64,000 nucleotides of DNA from Pseudomonas sp. MN1F (GCF_009391885.1 NZ_VZII01000021.1:37888-101887), one strand, 5' to 3'. Positions 49,712-61,062 are shown, counted from the first letter of the stretch. Translations and numbers: made by a program. Notes: generated by a model from the letters alone, not told the origin.

Positions 49712-51909
49712 TCACAGCAGCGTGTCCAGGGTGATCGGAAACGCCCTGATGCGCTTGCCAGTGGCGTGGTAGACCGCGTTGGCGACTGCCGCCGCTACCC
49801 CGACCACGCCAATTTCTCCCACGCCTTTGGAACCAAGGTCGTTGACGATGTCGTCCTGTTCGTCGACAAATATCACCTCGACATCAGCGATGTCGGCATT
49901 GACCGGAATGTGATACTCGGCCAGGTTGTGGTTGAGTATCCGGCCTAGCGCGTGGTCAGTCTGGGCCTGTTCCTGCAAGGCCATGCCCAGGCCCCACACG
50001 ACACCGCCGAGGATCTGGCTGCGAGCGGTTTTCGGGTTGACCACACGCCCGGCTGCGACGGCGCTGACCACGCGGTTGACCTTGATCGTGCCCAGCGCTT
50101 CATCCACCAGGACTTCGACGAACACGGCCGAGTGCGTGGCGGTGGAAAACGGTTCACGCTTCGCGCTCGGCTCTGCATCGATCTGTACTTCGAAGAAGCC
50201 TTTTTCCGATGTGGCAGCAATGTCCGAAAGCGCGATGCTCTGTTTGCCGAAATGCAGGTGACCGTCGGCGAAGGTGATTGCCTCCAAGGGCAGGCTGGCC
50301 AGTGCCGGGTAGGCCGCGCGGGCGCATTCCAGCACCTTGCTGCGCAGGATCTGGCAGGCCTGCAGGACTGCCGCACCGACGGAGGAGACCGTGAACGAGC
50401 CACCCTGCAATGGCGCGGTGGGTAACGAGGAGTCGCCCAGCACGAAGGTCACGTCCGCTATCGGCAGGCCAACTGCGTCGGCGGCGATCTGGGTCATGAC
50501 CGTGTAGGTGCCAGTACCGATATCGGTCGTCGCGCTGCTGACGGTCAAGTGGCCTTGCGCATCCAGCCGTGCCTTGGCGCTGGCCTTCATCTGCATGGCT
50601 TCCCACACGCCACCTGCCATGCCCCAACCGATCAGTTGCCGGCCTTTTCGCATGCTACGGGGTATGGCATTACGGCCGCTCCAGCCGAAGCGCCTGGCGC
50701 CTTGGTCGTAGCAGGCCAGCAACGCCTTGCTGGAGTAGGGCTTGCCTTCGTTGCCGTTATGCGCGGTGAAATTGACCCGACGCAATTGCACCGGGTCAAG
50801 TTCGAGCGCACAGGCGAGTTCATCCATCGCACATTCCAGGGCAAGTACACCGGAGCCTGCACCGGGGGCACGCATGTCCAGCGGGGTGTACACGTCGAGC
50901 GGGGTCAGGCGATAGCTCAGCGCCACGTTATCGCAGCGGTAAAGCATGCCGCTCCACTCCACCAGGTGCTCGGTGAAGTCTTCGAAGCGAGACGTCTGGC
51001 CGATCGCGTCATGGGCAACGGCCAGCAAACGGCCGTCGGCATTTGCCCCCAGGCGCAGACGCTGCAGCGTGCGGGGCCGGTAACCAAAGGTGAACATCTG
51101 TTGGCGGGTGAGGGTGACCCTGACCGAACGTTTGAGTTGCAATGCGGCCATGACTGCAAGCGGCAACTGGTACTGCGGACGCAACCCTGAGCCAAACGCC
51201 CCGCCGACATACGCGGCCAGTACCCGGATGCGGTCCTTGGGCAGCCCGAACACCTTGTGCAGGTAGTCCTGGCAGTTCTGGGTGCCCTGGGTCTTGTCGT
51301 GTATCTCAAGCTGATCGCCGGGTTTGTAGAGGACCGTCGAGGCATGAGGTTCCATGGGGTTGTGATGCTCGTTGGCGGTCTGGTAGGTCGCATCGACCTT
51401 GACCGGCGCATGGGCGAACTGCCCGGCGAAGTCGCCACGGGGCGCTGGGGTCTCGGCGGGGGCCTTGTGGCTATGCTCGAGGGCGGCCAGCAAGTCGGTC
51501 TGGTGTGCCTCCTGGCTGTACTCGATCTTGATCAGGGAGCCTGCGTAGCGGGCCAGTTCGAGGTTTTCGGCAACCACCAGTGCCAGCGGCTGCCCGCTGT
51601 ACAGCACGCGGTCATTGAACAAAGGGCGAAAAGGCGCGCCTTCGGCCGAGTCTGCATCGCTGTAGTCATCGTCGTAACTGGATACCCGAGGGCGGTGGGC
51701 GTGGTCCAGCACGGCAATGACGCCGGTTACCTTCATCGCCTCGCTGCTGTCGATGTGAAGCACCCGGCCGCGGGCGATGGTGCTGCACACGACGCTACCA
51801 TGCAGCAGCCCGGCTTCGGGGTATTCACCGGCATAGCGAGCCTGCCCGGTGACCTTTGCCACGCCATCGACGCGGTCCAGGGGCTGGCCGACAACAGTTG
51901 TAATGCCAT

Positions 51910-51913
<4 letters not shown>
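49712..51913 (-). CDS. paoC: Molybdenum-binding subunit of a PaoABC-like aldehyde oxidoreductase
   Basis: This 733-aa xanthine-oxidase-family large subunit has segments that wrap the molybdenum-cytosine-dinucleotide cofactor: AYVGGAFGSG, DMRAPGAGSGVLALECAMDE, GTGTYTVMTQIAADA and GSFTVSSVGAAV. The catalytic Glu is Glu700 in GVGEIGVVG. There is no signal peptide, although E. coli PaoA carries a Tat signal for the complex. Its start overlaps the FAD-subunit gene by 4 bases. The enzyme hydroxylates aldehydes (often aromatic) to acids with water as oxygen source. A MocA-type cofactor maturation gene is not in the window. Confidence 0.87.
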
Positions 51914-52907
<994 letters not shown>

Positions 52908-52911
<4 letters not shown>

Positions 52912-53414
52912 TTGCCTGCCTCCTGCATGAGCGGCAGGGCTTCTTCCACGGCCGCCACGATGTTGCCGTAGGCGCCGCAACGGCACAGGTTGCCGCTCAT
53001 CTGCTCGCGTATGGCTTCGCGGCTGTCGGCCCGCCCTTCATGCGCAAGGCCGATGGCCGAGCAGATTTGCCCGGGGGTGCAATAGCCGCACTGGAACGCG
53101 TCATGGCTGATGAACGCACGCTGCATGGGGTGCAGCTGATCGCCGTTGGCCACGCCTTCGATGGTGACCAGTTCGGCGCCGTCGCACATGACCGCCAGGG
53201 TCAGGCAGGCATTCACCCGCCGGCCGTCACGCAACACGGTGCACGCGCCGCACTGGCCGTGGTCGCAGCCTTTCTTGGTGCCGATCAAGTCCAGCTGTTC
53301 ACGCAGCAGGTCCAGCAGCGTCGTCCACGGCAGGACCTGCAGCGAGCGGGCCTGCCCGTTCAATGTCAGGCTTATGGAGTGCGCCTGGGCGTCCTCGGGA
53401 GTGATTGCACGCAT
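52908..53414 (-). CDS. paoA: [2Fe-2S] subunit of a PaoABC-like aldehyde oxidoreductase
   Basis: This 168-aa protein has a plant-type ferredoxin domain with C50, C55, C58 and C70 (GCDHGQCGAC), followed by the helical [2Fe-2S] domain with C109, C112, C144 and C146 (QCGYCTPGQ and LCRCGAYG). No Tat signal is visible at the N-terminus, so this complex may stay in the cytoplasm, unlike periplasmic E. coli PaoABC. It starts 19 bases after the stop of the thiamine-diphosphate enzyme gene on the same strand and overlaps the FAD-subunit gene by 4 bases. Confidence 0.88.
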
Positions 53415-53433
53415 GGGAGGTCCTCACGGTGGG

Positions 53434-55221
53434 TCATTTCTTGCCCGGCAATACCGAGCTGAGCACTTGTTTGGCCGTCTGCACGATCACGCCGGCCTGG
53501 TTCGGGTCACCCTGCAGCAGGGTGCTGGCGAACTTCTTCGCCTGTTCCAGTTTGATATGCGGCGGCAGCGGCGGCACGTTGGGGTCGGTCTTGAACTCGA
53601 TCAGCACTGGCCGGTCGGCGGCCAAGGCCCGTTCCCAGGCGTCGGCGATGTCTTCCTCGCGTTCCACGTAGATGCCCTGCAGCCCGATGGAGATGGCGAA
53701 CAGGTGGTAGGGCACGTCGGGGATCGACTGCGAGGCTTCGAACTTGGGGTCACCCTCCATTACCCGCTGCTCCCAGGTGACCTGGTTGAGGTCTTCGTTG
53801 TTGAACACCGCGCAGATCCACTGCGGGTTGTCCCACTGCTGCCAGTACTTGGCCACGGTGATCAGCTCGGCCAGGTTGCTCATCTGCATGGCGCCATCCC
53901 CGACCAGGGCGACCACCGCCCGTTGCGGGTGGGCGAACTTGGCGGCAATCGCATAGGGCACCGCCGCGCCCATGCTGGCCAGGCCACCGGACAGCGAGCA
54001 CTGCATGCCCTGGCGGATTTGCAGGTCGCGGGCGAACCAGTTGGCGCAGGAGCCAGAATCGCTGCTGATAATGGCATTGTCGGGCAGGCGTGGGGACAGT
54101 TCGTAAACCACGCGTTGCGGGTTGATCGGCTCGGCCTTGACCAAGGCGCGCTTTTCCAGGGTCTTGTCCCAGTGCGCCCGCCAGCTTTCGACCTTGTCAC
54201 GCCAGCGCCGGTCCGCCTTGTGCTCCAGCAGTGGCAGCAACGCGTGCAGGGTTTGCGCAGCGTCGCCCACCAGGTTCACTTCCATCGGGTAGCGCAGGCT
54301 GAGCATGTCCGGTTGCAGGTCGATCTGCACCCCGCGGGCCTGGCCTTCCTTGGGCAGGAATTCGGCATAGGGGAAGCCTGAGCCGATCATCAGCAAGGTG
54401 TCGCATTCGTTCATCAGCTGGTAGCTGGGTTCGGTGCCGAGCAGGCCGATGGAGCCGGTGACCCAGGGCAGGTCATCAGGCAGCACGGCCTTGCCCAGCA
54501 GCGCCTTGGCCACGCCTGCGCCGAGTTTTTCCGCGAGCGCAATGACCTGCTCGGTAGCCTGCAGCGCGCCGGCCCCAACCAGTATCGCCACCTTGCGCCC
54601 AGCGTTGAGCACGTCGGCGGCGCGCTGCAGGTCCTCGCCGAAGGGGACAACCTTGGGCTTGCTGTAGCCGATGCCGGAATGCACCGTGCCATGGGCTCTG
54701 GGCGGCTCGCTGTAGGGCAGGTCCTGCAGGTCGTTGGGCAGGATGATTGCGGTGACGCGGCGCTCGCCGACAGCCGTGCGCACGGCGCGGTCGAGCAGGT
54801 GGCGCACTTGCTCGGGCGTAGAGGCCTGCTGGACGAAGGCACCGGCCACATCCTTGAACATCGACAGCAGGTCGAGTTCTTGCTGGTAGTGCCCGCCAAG
54901 CGCGGCGCGCGCCTGCTGGCCGACGATGGCCAGCACCGGCTGGTGGTCCATGCGCGCATCGGACAGGCCGGTAAGCAGGTGCGAGGCACCGGGGCCGGAG
55001 GTGGCGATGCAGACACCCAGTTCGCCCGTGAACTTGGCGTGGGCGCTGGCCATGAACGCGGCCATTTCTTCATGGCGGGCCTGGATGAACTCGATCTTGC
55101 CGTTGGCCCGGCTCAGGGCGCCGAACACGCCATTGATGCCATCGCCGGGGTAGCCAAAGATGCGCCGCACGCCCCATTGATACAAGCGCTCCACCAGAAA
55201 GTCGCCTACCGTGCCAGTCAT
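53434..55221 (-). CDS. Thiamine-diphosphate-dependent enzyme, pyruvate oxidase (PoxB)-like
   Basis: This 595-aa protein has the three-domain ThDP fold. The N-terminal domain has the activating Glu in QARHEEMAAF, the middle domain is Rossmann-like (VAILVGAGA), and the C-terminal cofactor motif begins GDGAMQMSNLAEL and ends with NN in VFNNEDLNQ. It resembles pyruvate oxidase/pyruvate decarboxylase-like proteins. The FAD- and membrane-binding C-terminal tail of E. coli PoxB is not obviously present, so product (acetate, acetaldehyde or an acyloin) is uncertain. A GGGAGAAGG ribosome site precedes the ATG. It heads the unit that continues into the molybdenum enzyme genes. Confidence 0.83.
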   Translation of the reverse strand: MTGTVGDFLVERLYQWGVRRIFGYPGDGINGVFGALSRANGKIEFIQARHEEMAAFMASAHAKFTGELGVCIATSGPGASHLLTGLSDARMDHQPVLAIVGQQARAALGGHYQQELDLLSMFKDVAGAFVQQASTPEQVRHLLDRAVRTAVGERRVTAIILPNDLQDLPYSEPPRAHGTVHSGIGYSKPKVVPFGEDLQRAADVLNAGRKVAILVGAGALQATEQVIALAEKLGAGVAKALLGKAVLPDDLPWVTGSIGLLGTEPSYQLMNECDTLLMIGSGFPYAEFLPKEGQARGVQIDLQPDMLSLRYPMEVNLVGDAAQTLHALLPLLEHKADRRWRDKVESWRAHWDKTLEKRALVKAEPINPQRVVYELSPRLPDNAIISSDSGSCANWFARDLQIRQGMQCSLSGGLASMGAAVPYAIAAKFAHPQRAVVALVGDGAMQMSNLAELITVAKYWQQWDNPQWICAVFNNEDLNQVTWEQRVMEGDPKFEASQSIPDVPYHLFAISIGLQGIYVEREEDIADAWERALAADRPVLIEFKTDPNVPPLPPHIKLEQAKKFASTLLQGDPNQAGVIVQTAKQVLSSVLPGKK

Positions 55222-55370
55222 TGCCTTCTCCCGGAATGTCCTTGATAGGGGTCTGGACTTGGCTGGGTTTGGGAAAGTTTCAACGGTGTTCGCGTCTGTC
55301 GGCTGACCGGAACCTCGTCAGGCTCGCCGGCTTCCCAGGCACATCGACTACCGGACGAGGATGAACGCAG

Positions 55371-55904
55371 ATGAGTGATATCGATACCACCAGCGGCAAC
55401 TTGCAGACCTTGCTTTTTGAAGATGACGGGGCCACGCCCAACAACCGTTTTCCGGTACTGCTGTACCGCTTTCAGCTAGACCCTGCAGATGACAATGCCA
55501 GCGCGTTCGAAGCGCTGTTCTCGGCACACCAGTGGACGCCCCTGTGGCGTGCTGGCATTTTCGACTACCACCATTATCACCCCAACGCCCACGAGGCCTT
55601 GGGCGTCGCCAGTGGCCATGCGCAGGTTACCCTTGGCGGCGAAGCGGGGCAGACGCTGAGTGTCAAAGCGGGCGATGTGCTGGTATTGCCGGCGGGTACC
55701 GGTCATCGCTGCGTCGAAGCCAGCGATGACTTTCTGGTGGTCGGCGCCTATCCGCACGGGCAGGAAGCGTACGACATCCAGCGTCCGGATCGTGCATCGC
55801 ACCAACAGGCGCTGGCGCGCATCGCTGCAGTACCCGTCCCCGCGCAGGACCCGGCCACAGGCATGCAGATGACCCACTGGCATAACCGAACAGCAAGCGA
55901 CTGA
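55371..55904 (+). CDS. Cupin-domain protein (YjlB-like)
   Basis: This 177-aa protein has one cupin barrel at about residues 55-130. Motif 1 includes FDYHHYHPNAHEALGVASGHAQV, with several metal-type histidines, and motif 2 is KAGDVLVLPAGTGHRCV. A GAGG ribosome site precedes the ATG. It stands alone, divergent from the ThDP enzyme gene with a 149-base gap. Its catalytic role, if any, is unknown. Confidence 0.83.
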   Translation: MSDIDTTSGNLQTLLFEDDGATPNNRFPVLLYRFQLDPADDNASAFEALFSAHQWTPLWRAGIFDYHHYHPNAHEALGVASGHAQVTLGGEAGQTLSVKAGDVLVLPAGTGHRCVEASDDFLVVGAYPHGQEAYDIQRPDRASHQQALARIAAVPVPAQDPATGMQMTHWHNRTASD

Positions 55905-55949
55905 TGGCGCACTGTAATCTTGGCAGCCTGGTCGGTGTGACCGGTTCTC

Positions 55950-56963
55950 TCAAACCCACTCGACCCGGTCGGCCAGCCGGCTGGCTCGCTGCATCAGCAC
56001 TTCGGCCGGCGTCGCGTTGCTGATCGCCAGGCGCAGGCGCCCGAGGCAGCGGCCTTGAATAGGCTCGATAGAGGCCGAATGCAGGCTCACACCTTCGCCC
56101 AGTGCCGCGCTGATAGCCGGCAGGTCGGGCTGCAATTGCTGGTTGCCGGTGTAATGCAGGTCGATGTAGCGGCGGCCAGGGGCAGTGGCCTTGTGCGGCA
56201 GGGCAGCATCGCTCAGCAGGATGCGGCTGACAGGGTGTTGGGGGTTGCCGAACACTTGCCACACCTCACCGGCCTCGACGATACGGCCTTGTTCCAGCAC
56301 CGCCACGCGGTCACACAGGTCGCGTATCACCTGCATTTCGTGGGTGATCAGGACGATGGTCAGGCCCAGCCGCTGGTTGATGTCGCGCAACAGTTCAAGC
56401 ACCGACTCGGTACTTTGCGGGTCGAGAGCCGAGGTGGCCTCGTCGCACAGCAGGATCTGGGGTTGCAACACCAGCGCCCGGGCAATGCCCACGCGCTGCT
56501 TCTGGCCGCCTGACAGCTGGGCCGGGTAGTCCCCGGCGCGACCTGCCAGGCCGACCAGTTGCAACAGTTCCTGCACCCGGGCGGTGCGCTGCGCGCGCGG
56601 CACGCCGGCCATGCGCAGCGGTAGTTCGACATTCTCCCCGACGGTGCTGTTGGCCAGCAGGTTGAAGTGCTGGAAGATCATCGCCACCTTGCGCCGCAAG
56701 GTCTGCAGGGGCTTGCCCTGCAGCCCGGCAATGTCCTGGCCGTCGATCAGCACCTGGCCAGCGCTGGGGGCCTCCAGGCGGTTGAGCAGGCGCAACAGCG
56801 AGGACTTGCCCGCGCCACTGCGGCCAATGATGCCGAACACCTCGCCGCGGCGTATCTCCAGGTCGATGGCATCCAGCGCACTGACCCCGCCATAGCGCTT
56901 GTGGATGCCCTGCAGTCGCAAGTGGGCCTGGGCTGGCTGGAGCTGTTGCTGAAAGCGGCTCAT
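55950..56963 (-). CDS. metN: Methionine-type ABC importer ATPase MetN
   Basis: This 337-aa ATPase has Walker [10 protein letters not shown], a Q-loop at FQHFNLL, signature LSGGQKQR, Walker [12 protein letters not shown] and switch VLITHEM. The C-terminal NIL domain (from about residue 260) is the MetN feature that binds methionine for trans-inhibition. It is the last gene of the sulfur operon starting at 61028, 3 bases after metQ. Organosulfur context suggests the importer may carry methionine or a derivative such as its sulfoxide. Confidence 0.9.
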   Translation of the reverse strand: MSRFQQQLQPAQAHLRLQGIHKRYGGVSALDAIDLEIRRGEVFGIIGRSGAGKSSLLRLLNRLEAPSAGQVLIDGQDIAGLQGKPLQTLRRKVAMIFQHFNLLANSTVGENVELPLRMAGVPRAQRTARVQELLQLVGLAGRAGDYPAQLSGGQKQRVGIARALVLQPQILLCDEATSALDPQSTESVLELLRDINQRLGLTIVLITHEMQVIRDLCDRVAVLEQGRIVEAGEVWQVFGNPQHPVSRILLSDAALPHKATAPGRRYIDLHYTGNQQLQPDLPAISAALGEGVSLHSASIEPIQGRCLGRLRLAISNATPAEVLMQRASRLADRVEWV

Positions 56964-56966
56964 GGC

Positions 56967-57737
56967 TCAGAACCCCGGGGCGATCTGGCCCTTGTAGCGG
57001 GTCAGGATGAAATTGCGTACTTCTGGCGAATTGAGCGCCTTGGCCAGTTTCTGGATGCCCGGGTCCTGGAGGTTGTCGGGGCGGGCAACCAGGTATTCGA
57101 CGTACAGGTCCTTACCTTTTTCGACGATCAGCGCGCTGTTGGTATCGATACCGGCCTCCAGTGCGTAGTTGGCGAAGACGAAGGCCAGGTCTACCTGCTT
57201 GACCGAGCGGGCCAGCATGGCGCCTTCCAGCTCGCGGATCTTCAGGTGGCGCGGGTTGTCGATGATGTCGCGCTGGGTCGATTGCGGGTTGCTCGGATCC
57301 TTGAGTTTGAGCAACCCAGCCTCGGCCAGCAGCACCAGGGCGCGGCCGGTATTCACCGGGTCGTTGGGGATGGCTACGCTGGCGCCCTCGGGCAGCTCGG
57401 CCAGGGTCTTGTACTTGGCCGAATAGGCACCGAACGGCTCGATGTGCACGCCGACCACCGGGACCAGGTCGGTATGCCGGGTCTGGTTGAAGTCGTTGAG
57501 GAACGGCCGGTATTGGTAGTAGTTGGCATCCAGGTGCTTTTGCGCCAGTTGCAGGTTGGGCTGGATGAAGTCGTTGAACACCTTGATGTCGAGGTCCACG
57601 CCTTCCTTGGCCAGGGCCGGTTTGACGAATTCGAGGATCTCGGCGTGGGGCACCGGTGTGGCACCCACGACCAGGTGTTCGGCGGCCTGGGCGCTGAAGG
57701 CGATGAAGGCGGCGAGGGCAGTGAAGGTCTTTCTCAT
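56967..57737 (-). CDS. metQ: Methionine-type ABC binding protein MetQ (soluble)
   Basis: This 256-aa periplasmic binding protein is of the NLPA/MetQ family: LVVGATPVPHAEILEFVKPALAKEGVDL at the start and IPNDPVNTGRALVLLAEAGLL in the middle. The signal peptide (1-18, FSAQAA) has no lipobox Cys, so unlike E. coli MetQ it is not lipid-anchored. It lies between metI and metN with gaps of 22 and 3 bases. Confidence 0.9.
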   Translation of the reverse strand: MRKTFTALAAFIAFSAQAAEHLVVGATPVPHAEILEFVKPALAKEGVDLDIKVFNDFIQPNLQLAQKHLDANYYQYRPFLNDFNQTRHTDLVPVVGVHIEPFGAYSAKYKTLAELPEGASVAIPNDPVNTGRALVLLAEAGLLKLKDPSNPQSTQRDIIDNPRHLKIRELEGAMLARSVKQVDLAFVFANYALEAGIDTNSALIVEKGKDLYVEYLVARPDNLQDPGIQKLAKALNSPEVRNFILTRYKGQIAPGF

Positions 57738-57759
57738 GATGGCAATACCTTGAGGGGAG

Positions 57760-58425
57760 TCAGCGTCGGGTGAAATGTCTTACCAGGCGGTCGCCGCTCA
57801 TCTGCAGCACCTGCACCAGCAGGATCAGCAGCAGCACGGTGACCACCATCACATCGGTCTGGAAGCGCTGGTAGCCGAAGCGGATCGCCAGGTCGCCGAG
57901 GCCGCCGCCGCCGATCACGCCGGCCATGGCGGTATAGTCGACCAGCACGATGGCGGTGACCGTGACGGCCGCAATCAGCCCGGTGCGCGCTTCGGGCAGC
58001 AGGGTGTAGCGGATGATCTGGGCGATGCTGCCGCCCATGGCCTGGCTGGCTTCCACCAGGCCGCGGTCGACTTCGCGCAGGGCGGTTTCCACCAGGCGCG
58101 CGAAGAACGGCGTGCAACCGACTACCAGCGGCGGGATGGTGCCCTTGACCCCGAGCGAGGTGCCGGTCAGCAGCGTGGTCACCGGGATCAGCACGATCAG
58201 CAGGATGATGAACGGTAGCGAACGCAGCACGTTGACCACCACGGAAAGACTACGGTAGAGCGGCCCGTTGGCCAGCAGTTGGCGTTGCCCGGTGAGGTAC
58301 AGCAACACCCCCAGGGGCAGCCCGAACAGCACGGTGAAGCCCAGGGCCGCGCCCAGCATGCTCAAGGTATCGAGGCAGGCCTGGGCGATTTCCGCCCAGT
58401 CAAGGTTGCTCAGCAGTTCGTTCAT
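57760..58425 (-). CDS. metI: Methionine-type ABC importer permease MetI
   Basis: This 221-aa inner-membrane protein has five helices, with the coupling motif LVEASQAMGGSIAQIIRYTLLPEA near residue 140. MetI pairs with MetN in other bacteria. Its start overlaps the stop of the LLM gene by 4 bases, linking importer and monooxygenase translation. The gene order here is metI-metQ-metN rather than the common metNIQ. Confidence 0.9.
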   Translation of the reverse strand: MNELLSNLDWAEIAQACLDTLSMLGAALGFTVLFGLPLGVLLYLTGQRQLLANGPLYRSLSVVVNVLRSLPFIILLIVLIPVTTLLTGTSLGVKGTIPPLVVGCTPFFARLVETALREVDRGLVEASQAMGGSIAQIIRYTLLPEARTGLIAAVTVTAIVLVDYTAMAGVIGGGGLGDLAIRFGYQRFQTDVMVVTVLLLILLVQVLQMSGDRLVRHFTRR

Positions 58426-59792
58426 CGGCGAGCCTCACGGCGCAGGGCGGCAACCGGGTGCGACCCGCCCAGGCGGTCACCGCGGCCGAACAGCTTGTGG
58501 CGCAACGTGCCGGGTTGGTAGGCACGCTTGAACAGCCCGCGGGCTTGCAGTTCTGGCACCAGCAGGTCGACCACCGCTTCGAAGGTTTCCGGCGCGACCA
58601 CGCTGGCCAGGTTGAAGCCGTCGACATCGGTTTCCTCCACCCACTCCTGCAATTGATCGGCCACGGTCTGTGCCGAGCCCACCAGCACCGGGCCGTCACC
58701 ACCGATGGCGCAGTATTCGGCAATTTCGGCAGTGGTCCAGGTGCGTGTCGGGTCGGCACGGGTGAAGGCTTCCACGGCGGACTGGATGGCGTCGCTGGGC
58801 ACGTCGCGCAGCACCTGGTCGGGCGCGTATTCGGCGAAGTCGATACCGGTCCAGCCCGACATCAGTGCCAAGGCGCCGCTGGCGCTGGCGTACTGGCGAT
58901 ACTCCTCGAGCAGGGCCAGGGCCTGCTGGTCGGTGGGCGCGACGATGACCGTCAGTTGTTCGAGGATCTGTACCTCATCGGCTGCGCGGCCGCTGGCAGC
59001 CACCGCCGCGCGCAGTTCGGCCACCTGCTTGCGCAGCACCGCCTTGCTGGGTGCGGCGACGAACACGCACTCGGCATTGGCGGCGGCGAAGGCACGGCCG
59101 CGGCTCGATGCGCCGGCCTGGTAGATCACTGGCGAGCGTTGCGGCGAGGGTTCGCTCAAGTGAAAACCCGGCACCTTGAACCAGCTGCCCTGGTGGTCGA
59201 TGCCATGGACCTTGCGCGGGTCGACATACACCCCGGTTTCCCGGTTGGCCTGGACCGCATCATCGTCCCAGCTGGTTTCCCAGAGTTTGTAGCAGACCTG
59301 CAGGTATTCCTCGGCCAGGGCATAACGCTGATCGTGGCTGAGGGGCGGCTGCCCCAGGTTACGCGCGCCGCTGGCGAGGTAAGAGGTGACGATGTTCCAG
59401 CCGGCGCGCCCCTGGGTCAGGTGATCGAGGGTGCTCATGCGCCGGGCGAACGGGTAGGGGTGTTCGAACGACACCGACGCGGTCACGCCGAAACCCAGGT
59501 GGCGGGTGGCCGCGGCCATGGCGGGCACCAGCTGCAAGGGGTCGTTGACCGGTACCTGGGCGGCGTTGCGCAAGGCCGCGTCGGCATTGCCGCCAAACAC
59601 GTCATACACGCCCAGCACGTCGGCGATGAACAGGCCATCGATGCAGCCCCGCTCCAGGGTCTTGGCAAGCGCTACCCAATAATGGATATCGGTGTAGCGG
59701 GTGGCCTGGTCCCGTGGGTGGCGCCAGAGCCCGGGCGAAAGGTGGCCGACGGTGTTCATGGCAAAGGCATTGAGGCGGATCTGCTTGGTCAT
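58422..59792 (-). CDS. NtaA/SnaA/DszA-type flavin monooxygenase
   Basis: This 456-aa LLM-class protein is of the two-component NtaA/DszA branch, longer than SsuD and close to DszA (453 aa). It has MTKQIRLNAFAMNTVGHLSPG at the start, GFGVTASVSFEHPYPFARRMSTLDHLT near residue 105, GRAGWNIVTS (near 130) and IYQAGASSRGRAFAAANAE (near 225). DszA-type enzymes oxidise sulfones to sulfinates with FMNH2. It lies 12 bases after the SfnB-type gene. The two enzymes could act in sequence, sulfide to sulfone to sulfinate, but the substrate is unknown. Confidence 0.87.
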   Translation of the reverse strand: MTKQIRLNAFAMNTVGHLSPGLWRHPRDQATRYTDIHYWVALAKTLERGCIDGLFIADVLGVYDVFGGNADAALRNAAQVPVNDPLQLVPAMAAATRHLGFGVTASVSFEHPYPFARRMSTLDHLTQGRAGWNIVTSYLASGARNLGQPPLSHDQRYALAEEYLQVCYKLWETSWDDDAVQANRETGVYVDPRKVHGIDHQGSWFKVPGFHLSEPSPQRSPVIYQAGASSRGRAFAAANAECVFVAAPSKAVLRKQVAELRAAVAASGRAADEVQILEQLTVIVAPTDQQALALLEEYRQYASASGALALMSGWTGIDFAEYAPDQVLRDVPSDAIQSAVEAFTRADPTRTWTTAEIAEYCAIGGDGPVLVGSAQTVADQLQEWVEETDVDGFNLASVVAPETFEAVVDLLVPELQARGLFKRAYQPGTLRHKLFGRGDRLGGSHPVAALRREARR

Positions 59793-59804
59793 GGTCGGGC
59801 AGCC

Positions 59805-61028
59805 TCAGTTCCAGTCATGGCGGGCAGGCTTGATGCCGTTCAAGGCCCAGTTGCCGACCAGGTGATATTTCCAGCGCACCGGGTCGTGCAGGGTATGCAC
59901 CCGGGCGTTGCGCCAGTGGCGGTCGAAGTTGTGCCGAGTCAGCGACGAGCGCGTGCCGCCCAGTTCGAACAGGCGGTTGCTGGCTTCGATGGCCACCTCG
60001 GTGGTGAGCACCTTGGCCTTGGCCACGGCCACCGAGGCCAAGGCCACGTTGTCTTCATCCGGTGCCGGTCTGGCCGCATCCAGCGCCAGGCCCGCGCGTT
60101 CCAGCAGCGCCTCGGCCGCTTCCTGGCGGATTTCCAGTGAGCCGACCTGGATGATGGTCAGTGGGTCTTCGCTGGCCTTTTCGACCTTGGCATCGATCCA
60201 CGGGCGGGCGTGCTGGCGCACGAAGGCAATGGTGTCGTCCAGTGCCGCACGGCCGATGCCGGCATCGATGGCGGCGGTGGTCAGCTGGGCGAAGGGGCCT
60301 GCCAGGGTCGGGCTCTCGTAGGAGCGGTAGCTGGGGAACAGGTTGAATGCCGCTACCCGCAGGCCATCGAGCAGCACGGTGCCGCTGGAGGTGGTGCGTT
60401 GGCCCATGCTGCTCCAGTCGTCGACGATCACCAGGCCTGGCGTGCCACGTTCGACGAATGCCAGCTGCGCACGGTCCTGCTCATCCAGCGCCAGTACCCC
60501 GATCCAGTGGGCGTACAACGAGCCGGTGCAGTAGCCTTTGCGTCCATCGATGCGAAAGCCGTCGCCTTCGGCCACCAGTCGGGTGCTGATGTCCTGGACG
60601 GTCTTGCCGCCGGTTTCCGACAGGGCATTGGCAAAGCGATGGCCCTGCAGCACCAGGCCGAAGAAGTGGCGTTGCTGTTCGGGGGTGCCTTGCAGGCGGA
60701 TGTCTTCGAGCAGGCAGTAATGATTCTGCGGAATTTGCCCCAACGACGGATCAGCGGCCGAGACGATGGCGATGACCTGGGCGAGCGTGGCGAACGAGAC
60801 CTCGGCACCGCCATAGGCGCGTGGCACGGTGATGCCCCACAGCCCGCTGTTGGAGAAGGCGTCGACAATGTCTGCCGGCACTTCGCGCTGTCGATCACGT
60901 TCGGCTGCGCCTTCGCGCAGCAGTGCCGCGACCTGGTGGGCGACGGCGATCGCTTCGGCGTCGTCGTGGATGATGTGCGCTGCGGGGCGGCGGATATCGT
61001 AGGCAGCAGAGAGGATTTCGCTAGGCAT
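59805..61028 (-). CDS. SfnB-family sulfur acquisition oxidoreductase
   Basis: This 407-aa acyl-CoA dehydrogenase-like flavoprotein matches the SfnB family of sulfur-limitation proteins: SGLWGITVPRAYGGAEVS, AADPSLGQIPQNHYCLLEDI, ANALSETGGKTVQDI, and the tail HWRNARVHTLHDPVRWKYH. Relatives (SfnB, SfnC, DszC) oxygenate dimethyl sulfide-type or thiophenic sulfur, or oxidise C-S compounds with reduced flavin. The ATG at 61028 is used; a TTG two codons earlier is in frame. It is the first gene of the operon, 35 bases downstream of a sigma-54 promoter. Confidence 0.87.
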   Translation of the reverse strand: MPSEILSAAYDIRRPAAHIIHDDAEAIAVAHQVAALLREGAAERDRQREVPADIVDAFSNSGLWGITVPRAYGGAEVSFATLAQVIAIVSAADPSLGQIPQNHYCLLEDIRLQGTPEQQRHFFGLVLQGHRFANALSETGGKTVQDISTRLVAEGDGFRIDGRKGYCTGSLYAHWIGVLALDEQDRAQLAFVERGTPGLVIVDDWSSMGQRTTSSGTVLLDGLRVAAFNLFPSYRSYESPTLAGPFAQLTTAAIDAGIGRAALDDTIAFVRQHARPWIDAKVEKASEDPLTIIQVGSLEIRQEAAEALLERAGLALDAARPAPDEDNVALASVAVAKAKVLTTEVAIEASNRLFELGGTRSSLTRHNFDRHWRNARVHTLHDPVRWKYHLVGNWALNGIKPARHDWN

Positions 61029-61062
61029 GGACAACTCGATGTGTAGTCGGACGACTTCACAT

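Noticed and set aside
53434..55221. Naming the ThDP enzyme poxB outright
   Set aside because: The fold fits, but the FAD- and membrane-activation tail could not be confirmed from sequence, so only a family-level call is given.
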